Positions 32,387 to 38,391 of a DNA stretch of 52,865 bases are shown piece after piece. The stretch covers positions 1 to 52,865 of the forward strand of contig NZ_VTDQ01000016.1 of the NCBI RefSeq assembly GCF_015627175.1, written 5' to 3'. Below the pieces are notes generated by a model that saw only the letters and a program-made list of their open reading frames with translations, made no database searches and was not told the DNA's origin. The number at the start of each line of letters is the position of its first letter. The first letter of the stretch is position 1. Made by a program: the position numbers and the translations under genes. Source of the stretch: Acinetobacter pollinis (GTDB lineage: Bacteria; Pseudomonadota; Gammaproteobacteria; Pseudomonadales; Moraxellaceae).

Positions 32387-32570
32387 AAATAAACTGATAT
32401 GAAAATAATTATAAAATTTAGTGCAAAATAAAGGGTAAATTGGTATTTCACTAATTTACCCTTTTTAATTTCTTCAAACTCTTATATATCAATGCTTTCA
32501 TCCCACATTATCCCACCTGGTCACACACAGTCCCACATACGTGCAGTGCAGAATAAGTTAGTAAGTCACA
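32365..32570. repeat. Prophage right terminus (Mu left-end equivalent) with transposase-type sites
   Basis: GTGCA-type boxes lie at 32546-32553 (L1), 32421-32428 (L2) and 32370-32377 (L3). Bases 32365-32388 are an exact 24-bp inverted match to 533-556; 32417-32433 is a 17-bp direct match to 614-630. The wide spacing from the outer to the inner sites matches L1-L2-L3 of Mu rather than its right end. Between them lie the repressor terminator and three spaced TCCCACA copies. Confidence 0.72.
32431..32467 (+). terminator. Intrinsic terminator of the repressor operon
   Basis: AAGGGTAAATT pairs perfectly with AATTTACCCTT (11 bp) around an 11-nt loop, followed by TTTAATTT. It stops the repressor transcript before the phage end. 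Confidence 0.82.
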
Positions 32571-32575
32571 CTATA
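32571..32575. repeat. Target-site duplication CTATA, right copy
   Basis: Directly follows the CA terminus of the prophage and repeats 501-505. The next base begins the ATG of the Rz1-type gene. Confidence 0.9.
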
Positions 32576-32808
32576 ATGAAAAAATCAAAATTATCTTGCG
32601 TGATGCTCATATGGCTGAGTCTTATGCTAACAGCTTGTCAGAGCAACTTGCCTCAGCAAATAAAAAGCTCAGCACTGTTGATCGACAAACCGAAACAGAA
32701 TATACCTATAAACTCGCAAACGTATTCCAAAGTTGCGTTACAGAATATAGAAAAATGGCAGAAAATGCTGATAATGCCACAGCTACTCTGAATAGATTAA
32801 GTTATTGA
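32575..32808 (+). pseudogene. Rz-type i-spanin, 3' half
   Basis: The frame reading NEKIKIILRDAHMAESYANS and on to TEYTYKLANVFQSCVTEYRK and ADNATATLNRLSY is the periplasmic half of the spanin. It joins in frame to base 505 when one CTATA and the prophage are removed. It has no start of its own except a TTG at 32596 and no ribosome site, so it is probably not translated. Confidence 0.8.
32576..32791 (+). CDS. Rz1-type o-spanin lipoprotein, nested in Rz
   Basis: The 71-residue ORF lies in a different frame within the Rz 3' half. It starts with a lipoprotein signal (MKKSKLSCVMLIWLSLMLTAC, lipobox LTAC, Cys21). This nested layout is diagnostic of Rz/Rz1 pairs. The insertion lies 5 bp upstream of its ATG, so the ORF itself is intact but has lost its native upstream leader; the phage end now supplies the sequence there and shows no Shine-Dalgarno. 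Confidence 0.78.
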   Translation: MKKSKLSCVMLIWLSLMLTACQSNLPQQIKSSALLIDKPKQNIPINSQTYSKVALQNIEKWQKMLIMPQLL

Positions 32809-32886
32809 TATTATAAAATAAAATGAGTTTATGATTTGACGGGTATCTATTTTTTAACCGAATATTCGGATAGTTCATAAAATTAC

Positions 32887-32915
32887 TTGCAAAATATACT
32901 GGGTTTAGATAAGAT
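32887..32915 (+). promoter_or_regulatory. tRNA promoter
   Basis: TTGCAA, a 17-bp spacer and TAAGAT place a start near 32922, 37 bp before the tRNA gene. Confidence 0.6.
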
Positions 32916-32958
32916 TCATGCCAGAACGAATCCTTTGAAATACAAAGAGTTGTCGTTT

Positions 32959-33035
<77 letters not shown>

Positions 33036-33040
33036 TTATT

Positions 33041-33076
33041 AAACCTCGTAATTTTTTGAGTTATGAGGTTTTTTAG
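33041..33076 (+). terminator. Intrinsic terminator after the tRNA
   Basis: AAACCTC-G-TAA and TTA-T-GAGGTTT pair as an 11-bp stem with one mismatch around a 9-nt loop, followed by TTTT, 6 bp after the tRNA. The next 250 bp to 33329 hold no gene I can support. Confidence 0.8.
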
Positions 33077-33329
33077 TCTCTAGATTTCCAGTTTTTATGC
33101 TGTTCTGAAGGACTGCAAAGTGGTCTATCTTGTGTAAGTACTATGTGAATCAATTCATATAAATTCTAATGGTTATACAACAGTAGAATTTGATAGTGAT
33201 GTAAAAATCACTGAAAAAATGGGTTAGTTCTTAAATTTAAATTATATCTATGATTAATAAAATTTTTGGTATAAACAATCAAAGTTTGAAGTCAATGTGT
33301 AATCTTTTAACTGGTATCAAACAAGTATT

Positions 33330-33755
33330 TTATTTTATTATTTTCTTGCGTTTTCGACCGATGATAATGTGAATAGGTAGAAATATAATTACAAATATAC
33401 CCATCCAAATATGTAGCATTTTGGCCGTTGCCATCCATGACTCACCACTGTAATACAGGGCAATACCACTAAATGCAAGTATAAACATGGTAATTAACAT
33501 CGGAATACCAGACTTTAGATTTCTTTTCGTTTCTAAAGAAAGTTGTATATGAATGGGAATTAATGAACCAATTAAGATAAGCATGAGACTTGCAGAAATA
33601 CCATGTAGTTTTAGAGTATATGTTGTCCATATGGTTGGATCATACATTTTCCAGTCTTGTGTATAGGCAAAATATAGCCCTGTTATACTTAAAACTGACC
33701 ATATAACATATAAAAATGTTCGATGAAATTTGGGTAGGCGAATAGAAACTTTCAC
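33330..33755 (-). CDS. Four-helix membrane protein, probable cytochrome b-type partner of FMN-bind protein
   Basis: The 141-residue protein has four membrane segments (about 14-31, 46-66, 84-102, 113-131). Histidines sit at repeated places: LKLHG, LIPIHI, AKMLHIW and LPIHI, two per helix pair, suited to heme ligation as in DUF4405/b-type electron carriers found beside FMN-bind proteins. It follows apbE by 8 bp. I infer that it passes electrons from the inner membrane to the flavinylated protein; heme binding is not proven. Confidence 0.65.
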   Translation of the reverse strand: MKVSIRLPKFHRTFLYVIWSVLSITGLYFAYTQDWKMYDPTIWTTYTLKLHGISASLMLILIGSLIPIHIQLSLETKRNLKSGIPMLITMFILAFSGIALYYSGESWMATAKMLHIWMGIFVIIFLPIHIIIGRKRKKIIK

Positions 33756-33763
33756 AACAGATC

Positions 33764-34606
33764 CTAAAATGATTCAGTCAGTACAGCATGTGCACCAAAT
33801 TTGGCTAAACAAGGGTGGTTCGTATTTAAACTTGTTGCAACTACTTTTGTTAATGCATCTGCAAGCCATGCTTGTGATGCAATGACACTAAAACTTATAT
33901 TTTTTACAATTGACTCACCTGTGAAAGGATGAATAAGATGAGAAATTTTTTTTCCTTGCCATGTTTTTTCGGTGAAATAACTTGCAGATGTTGCGATGGC
34001 ACCATTTGACAACAAACCTATAGATTTTACTTCAGAAGGTCGATCTGGATTACGAATACAAATTTGTTCATTCATTTGACCTAAAACTCTTAAGTCTCCA
34101 CCTGCATTGACCACTGCATTTTTGATACCACGTTGATTTAACCAATGTATTGCTAAATCTACTGCAAAACCTTTTGCAATCCCACCCAGATCAATGGCTA
34201 TGGGCTGTAAGAAACGGACTTGATTATTTGGTAGCAATTGCATGGCTGATTGATCTATAACTTGAGAAATATGACGATGACGAACTGGTAAGTATTCAAG
34301 TTGCATTAGCTTAGATGCCACGGTACAGTCAAATAATCCATGGGTATATTGATATATTTTTTGTGCTCGACACAGCACTTGATATAACCAAGGATGAACA
34401 GTCACAATTTTTTGATATGCATTTGAATTTAATCGACTGAGTTCACTTTCAGCATGGTGAAAACTCATAATATTCTGGACATCTTGAATGATTGCATAAG
34501 CTCGATTAATTATATGATGTACATCTACTTCGCTCATGTCAGAAGTCTGATCTACTTTTATTTCAACAAATGTACCTAGAAGTGGCCTAGAGCGGACTAT
34601 TTTAAT
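33764..34606 (-). CDS. apbE: FAD:protein FMN transferase
   Basis: ApbE moves FMN from FAD onto a Thr of the neighbouring FMN-bind protein. Seen: FHHAESELSRLNSNA, GLFDCTVASKLM, IAIDLGGIAKGFAVDLAIHWL, NAVVNAGGDLRVLG and a C-terminal IHPFTGE. The first ATG (34537) would cut off the conserved RPLLGTFVEIKVD segment, which is in frame upstream. The frame has no ATG, GTG or TTG there; ATT at 34606, 8 nt after GGAG, gives the expected N-terminus. It then overlaps the FMN-bind stop by 10 bp. No signal peptide is seen, unlike many ApbE proteins. The start is inference. Confidence 0.85.
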   Translation of the reverse strand: MKIVRSRPLLGTFVEIKVDQTSDMSEVDVHHIINRAYAIIQDVQNIMSFHHAESELSRLNSNAYQKIVTVHPWLYQVLCRAQKIYQYTHGLFDCTVASKLMQLEYLPVRHRHISQVIDQSAMQLLPNNQVRFLQPIAIDLGGIAKGFAVDLAIHWLNQRGIKNAVVNAGGDLRVLGQMNEQICIRNPDRPSEVKSIGLLSNGAIATSASYFTEKTWQGKKISHLIHPFTGESIVKNISFSVIASQAWLADALTKVVATSLNTNHPCLAKFGAHAVLTESF

Positions 34607-35121
34607 GACTTTAACTCCATTGCATAGAGTCCCATAATACGGTGAACACCATCGGTGATATGTTTAGAAGATAAGGTTGCACCACTAATATTTTGAATAT
34701 CTTTTCCTAAAGTAATTGCAGAGCTTGAAGTTTTACCCACAAATTGCTCACGCCAAGAAGCATTTCTAACTTGAGAACCATAAGTTTCGGTGTACTCCAT
34801 AATCTCAATTTGTTTTACTGCACCTTTTGCATTAATACCTACGGCATAAGTAATCATTTCATGCTTTCCTAAAACCTGATCTATTACCAACCAATCACCT
34901 TCTTTTGTTTTAAAAATTTGATCTGTTTTTAAAGGTGAGGTAATACCAGATACTTCTTTTAATTTCTTTTCTTGATCTTTCGTGAGTTGAATATTCTGCT
35001 GTGTCAGTAGCTGATGAGGAAAAATAACTTGTTTTACCTGTTCGGCTGTTAAGTATGTTGTTGCATGCGAAACAAGTGGTGTAACGAATAATGTTGCACC
35101 GACAACAGATGTCCACTTCAT
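34597..35121 (-). CDS. FMN-binding domain protein, periplasmic
   Basis: The 174-residue protein has a signal peptide (MKWTSVVGATLFVTPLVSHA, cut after residue 20) and an FMN-bind domain ending NISGATLSSKHITDGVHR, where Thr149 of SGAT is the expected covalent FMN site attached by ApbE. It acts as a periplasmic one- or two-electron carrier. It heads the unit with apbE and the four-helix membrane protein. A Fur-like site lies in the divergent intergenic space. Confidence 0.88.
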   Translation of the reverse strand: MKWTSVVGATLFVTPLVSHATTYLTAEQVKQVIFPHQLLTQQNIQLTKDQEKKLKEVSGITSPLKTDQIFKTKEGDWLVIDQVLGKHEMITYAVGINAKGAVKQIEIMEYTETYGSQVRNASWREQFVGKTSSSAITLGKDIQNISGATLSSKHITDGVHRIMGLYAMELKSLK

Positions 35122-35202
35122 AATAAACCCCTATTTTTTGAGGCTTTATTTTTAACATTTCATCTTAAATATTTCTTAAATTTAATAATAATTTAAGGAA
35201 AA

Positions 35203-35217
35203 GTGATAATCATTATA
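35203..35217. promoter_or_regulatory. Fur-like operator between divergent units
   Basis: TGATAATCATTATA matches the core of the Fur box (GATAATGATAATCATTATC) and lies about 30 bp upstream of the DUF6662 start and 85 bp upstream of the FMN-bind start. Iron control of both units is inferred. Confidence 0.6.
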
Positions 35218-35245
35218 TTTTAGATTAACGAAAGAGCAACAATTA

Positions 35246-36175
35246 ATGCACATGCATTCTGTAAGAAAAACAATATTGTCTCTATGTTTGGCACTTGGTG
35301 TAGGTCATCTCTCGCATGCAGGTGAAAGTTTATTCGGATTTGCTTACACACTTGACACACAGCCCAAAGGAACCTTTGAGTTTGAACAACGCTTTGATGT
35401 TACTCATGGGCAGAGAACAGGTACATATAATTTAGGTCTATATCGTTCAGAAATTGAATATGGCCTAACCGATAATCTTCAAGTTGCTGGTTACCTAAAT
35501 GCTTATTCTATTCAAGCAAAGAAAAACTATTTAAACGCAGATATGTGTGAAGGCCATACAGATGGCGAACCATGTACTGCAGGTTTTGGGGTGCCAAGTA
35601 GTGCGCACGATTCAGATTCTTATAATAAATTTAAAATTGATGGTGGCTCTCTAGAGCTAATTTGGCGTATTTTAAACCCAGTAACATCTCCTGTTGGTGT
35701 AGGGGTATACATTGAACCAACGCTCGGTCAACTTGAAGACTCACTTGAAATGAGACTTCTTTTACAATCTAACTTTTTAGATGATCGTCTTATTCTTACA
35801 CTGAATTTCTTATATGAACCTGAAAAAGAAAAATATGATGATGCAGGAACAATCAGAAATTCAATGGGTGATATCCTTTATGGAGCGAGTTATCGTTTTG
35901 CACCAAACTGGTCTGCAGGTATAGAGGGTCGATATCATACCGATCATGATGGTTATTTTTGGAATACACATACACAAACAGCTCATTTTCTTGGTCCGAC
36001 AGTACATTATGCCAGTGAAAAATGGTGGGCAACAGCAAGCTGGCGTTATCAATTAGAAGGTAAATGTTATGCAGATGGAACGGCTGATTGTTCTGTACGT
36101 ACAGGATACGATAAAGTGTCTGATAACCATGGTAAAAACCAGTTTGTCGTAAAATTTGGTTTCCCATTCGGTTAA
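35246..36175 (+). CDS. DUF6662 family outer-membrane protein
   Basis: The 309-residue protein has a signal peptide (cut after SHA, about residue 25), then GESLFGFAYTLDTQPKGTFEFEQRF and alternating beta-strand sequence with aromatic ends to a C-terminal ...VVKFGFPFG, the pattern of an outer-membrane barrel. It has four Cys in two short loops (DMCEGHTDGEPC, GKCYADGTADC). It is divergent from the FMN-bind/ApbE unit, and the shared Fur-like site suggests a joint role in extracytoplasmic redox chemistry or metal handling; this is inference. Confidence 0.75.
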   Translation: MHMHSVRKTILSLCLALGVGHLSHAGESLFGFAYTLDTQPKGTFEFEQRFDVTHGQRTGTYNLGLYRSEIEYGLTDNLQVAGYLNAYSIQAKKNYLNADMCEGHTDGEPCTAGFGVPSSAHDSDSYNKFKIDGGSLELIWRILNPVTSPVGVGVYIEPTLGQLEDSLEMRLLLQSNFLDDRLILTLNFLYEPEKEKYDDAGTIRNSMGDILYGASYRFAPNWSAGIEGRYHTDHDGYFWNTHTQTAHFLGPTVHYASEKWWATASWRYQLEGKCYADGTADCSVRTGYDKVSDNHGKNQFVVKFGFPFG

Positions 36176-36333
36176 TAAAGTGATTATGCTAGCGTAAGAG
36201 CGAAAGCCTTTATGCTAGCCAAAAATTCCGTTAAGTTTAGGTAAAAATAACAAAAGTCTGCAAATGTTTTTATGCACCTCTTATAGAGCAGTTCTAGTTT
36301 ATAAGTTCTGATATGTAAAAATTCATGATATTG

Positions 36334-36370
36334 ATCCGATGTTGAAACTTTATCGTTACATCGGATTTTA
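36334..36370. terminator. Probable bidirectional terminator between convergent genes
   Basis: ATCCGATGT and ACATCGGAT form a 9-bp stem with a 15-nt loop followed by TTTTAC. It lies between the DUF6662 stop and the DUF5655 stop. The 36176-36333 stretch also has a direct repeat TTATGCTAGC (36184, 36210) of unknown meaning. Confidence 0.6.
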
Positions 36371-36383
36371 CTTTAGCTTGGTG

Positions 36384-37292
36384 CTACAGTAATTCTTTGA
36401 TTAAACTTAAAATATATTCTAGGTGATGAGTGTCTGATACATCGAGTTGATAATCTCCTACACCCCAATGTCCAATATTGGAGACATCACGAAATAAATA
36501 TTTTGTATCATCTAACGTAGTTATTTTTGCATTTAACGTAATTCGAATAAGTTTTTGATATATCTCTATATATACAATATTCTTTTTTTGCTTTTTGAAG
36601 GCAATATAGAGTTTTTTAGGATTAATTTCAAAGTTAGAAGATAAATTTAATATCGCATTACGAAATGCTTCATATAGTTCTTTAATTTCCTCAGATTTAT
36701 TATTGAGATGATATTCTTCATCGTAGTTCTGAATTTGTTTAGATATATTCTCAATATTGTGAGATTCAGCTTTTTGTACTTGCTTTATTGAAGGTGCAGA
36801 TTTAGATTTCTGTAATGGATGAATTGAAATAATACCTTTTTGATATCTTTTAATCTCCCAGAGTTCTATGCCTAAATCTTTAAAGTTAGTGGATTGTTTT
36901 TGAAAGTCTGTAAAACTTGGAGATACGAAAAGAATTCTACTTTGCGACCAGTCGATGTCTGTTCTTTTGAGGGTGTGATGCTGGCTCTCATTATACTCTA
37001 TAATAAAGTCCGCTTTATACTCTAGCATTAAATTAAGATAGGACACACCTTGATCGACCACGCTATAGTTGCGATCGCGTTTATATTCAATAATTACAAA
37101 TGCGTTACTTTCAGTATCAAAAGCTAATGTATCTATACGATAATTTTTTATAGTGAATTCAGATTTAATCATTTTTAAGTCTGTAAATTTTTCTAAATTT
37201 TTTTCAAATAAACTTTGTATTTCCTTTTCTAATTTAAAAGGATCTTCATCTAATTCAAGTAATAAATCATTCTGTGATTGATAGATTTGCAT
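36384..37292 (-). CDS. DUF5655 protein with PD-(D/E)XK nuclease-like N-terminal domain
   Basis: Residues 1-165 have the restriction-endonuclease-like pattern: NYRIDTLAFD, then FVIIEYKRDRNYSVVDQGVSYL (acidic residue, E-x-K). Residues 200-302 are DUF5655 (LYIAFKKQKKNIVYIEIYQK, LFRDVSNIGHWGVGDYQLDVSD). Such two-domain proteins are common and scattered among bacteria; a DNA-cleaving or defence role is possible but not shown. Monocistronic, A/T-rich relative to neighbours. Confidence 0.82.
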   Translation of the reverse strand: MQIYQSQNDLLLELDEDPFKLEKEIQSLFEKNLEKFTDLKMIKSEFTIKNYRIDTLAFDTESNAFVIIEYKRDRNYSVVDQGVSYLNLMLEYKADFIIEYNESQHHTLKRTDIDWSQSRILFVSPSFTDFQKQSTNFKDLGIELWEIKRYQKGIISIHPLQKSKSAPSIKQVQKAESHNIENISKQIQNYDEEYHLNNKSEEIKELYEAFRNAILNLSSNFEINPKKLYIAFKKQKKNIVYIEIYQKLIRITLNAKITTLDDTKYLFRDVSNIGHWGVGDYQLDVSDTHHLEYILSLIKELL

Positions 37293-37484
37293 GAGTAATC
37301 CTTAGCCTATAGAAGTATTAGCTTTATGTGATTCTTATCTTATTGAAGTCACAGTTTAGTATATTTAAAGTGCTTTATGGAAAATATCTTTATATTTCAA
37401 GATGATATTAGTTTTTTACGATTGCTGGCATAATATTATTAATGAAACTATCTATTTAATTTATTTTTTGTCTAATAGAGAAAT

Positions 37485-37525
37485 AAAAGAGGCATTATTT
37501 TCCATATTAGGAAAATGCCTCTTCG
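37485..37525 (-). terminator. Intrinsic terminator after the DUF2939 gene
   Basis: AAGAGGCAT-TATTTTCC and GGAAAA-TGCCTCTT pair over about 14 bp with a small bulge and a 6-nt loop, with A/T runs on both sides. It serves the leftward DUF2939 gene. The rest of 37293-37484 is AT-rich and empty. Confidence 0.75.
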
Positions 37526-37534
37526 CTTTTATGA

Positions 37535-38062
37535 TTAGTGATTATCCATTGGAATATTAATTTTTACTACTTTCCAGCTGAGTCCATCTCGCTCTAAAAC
37601 GATACTTATAGTTTCTGGTTTTCCTTGAGCTTTAATATTGACTTCGAATTGATTGAAGGACAAATAACGTGTTGAATAGGTTTCTACCGAATTTGCTGTA
37701 TTAGAAGTAGATGTATGAGATGGAGTATTAAATCCAGTGTTCGGCTTTTTTCCTTGCATCATTAAAGTTATGCCTTCTGGTGTGATGGCAAGATCTACGA
37801 TTTTTTCAACCATTGACATTGCAAACATACTACTAAGTTGCTCCATCCCATCTGTACGGTTTGAAGTACTCATTTTTTTCATAATATATGCATTCACTTG
37901 ATCTTTTAAATTTTGACGTACGCTTGGAAAATTAATATAGGTTGATACCTTATTGCTGTCGTTTGCTTCTACCGCATTTTTCATATTATGAAGCGTAATA
38001 TACGGCGATGCATAAAAATATACTGCAATAAGTAAAATAACGGCGAGAACTTTTTTATTCAT
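37535..38062 (-). CDS. DUF2939 domain protein, membrane-anchored
   Basis: The 175-residue protein begins MNKKVLAVILLIAVYFYASPYITLHNMKNAVEANDSNKVSTYINFPSVRQNLK, the DUF2939 signature, with one N-terminal membrane segment and a periplasmic domain. A Ser/Thr/Asn linker (about 112-130) precedes a C-terminal part (YLSFNQFEVNIKAQGK). Start at 38062 has TTGGAAAG upstream. Function unknown. Confidence 0.82.
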   Translation of the reverse strand: MNKKVLAVILLIAVYFYASPYITLHNMKNAVEANDSNKVSTYINFPSVRQNLKDQVNAYIMKKMSTSNRTDGMEQLSSMFAMSMVEKIVDLAITPEGITLMMQGKKPNTGFNTPSHTSTSNTANSVETYSTRYLSFNQFEVNIKAQGKPETISIVLERDGLSWKVVKINIPMDNH

Positions 38063-38391
38063 GAAAAACTTTCCAAGTGTCGTAATTAACATAAAGCCGA
38101 ATGAGTCAGATTCAACTTATGGTGATTGCTTTTAAAATATGATTATACACTTTATTATAGTTGAAATTAATTTAAGATAATGAATTATAAGATTTTTAAT
38201 TCTAATTTAGGCATCATTCGTTATAAAATAAGAGAAAAGTGCATATAAGGAAATCATTTTTTACACTACATATGTGTCATAAATAAGCTGTCTTAAATCT
38301 TTTTTTTTCATATAGATAGGTTTAAAAGTTAATTTACATGATTTCAAAAATTAATAACATAAATAAACAATATCTTAAAAATGTATGACCA
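38063..38391. other. Intergenic region upstream of the TonB receptor
   Basis: A 329-bp AT-rich stretch between two divergent genes. It must hold both promoters, but I find no convincing paired -35/-10 boxes and no strong Fur box. No ORF, repeat or RNA is supported. Confidence 0.5.

Larger units (their letters stand above)
506..32570 (-). mobile_element. Mu-like transposable prophage, 32,065 bp, apparently complete
   Basis: The element begins TGTAAGTTG and ends AAGTCACA, so it has TG...CA termini. The outer 25 bp of the two ends match at 18 positions as inverted repeats, and CTATA is duplicated on both sides. The content follows the Mu plan: repressor, Ner, transposase A, target-choice ATPase B, GemA, Mor, lysis, terminase, portal, F, G, I, T, sheath, tube, tape measure, N, P, gp45-gp48 and tail fibre. 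Transcription is leftward, so the A/B end (Mu 'left') is on the right of the window. No invertible tail-fibre segment or fibre-assembly gene is seen. It is smaller than Mu (about 37 kb). Confidence 0.95.

Noticed and set aside
32492..32791. Longer 99-residue version of the Rz1-type ORF
   Set aside because: The upstream codons lie in the phage end and are an accident of insertion. The lipoprotein signal starts at the ATG at 32576.
36184..36219. TTATGCTAGC direct repeat downstream of the DUF6662 gene as a regulatory RNA
   Set aside because: Two short copies only, with no promoter or stable fold that I can support.
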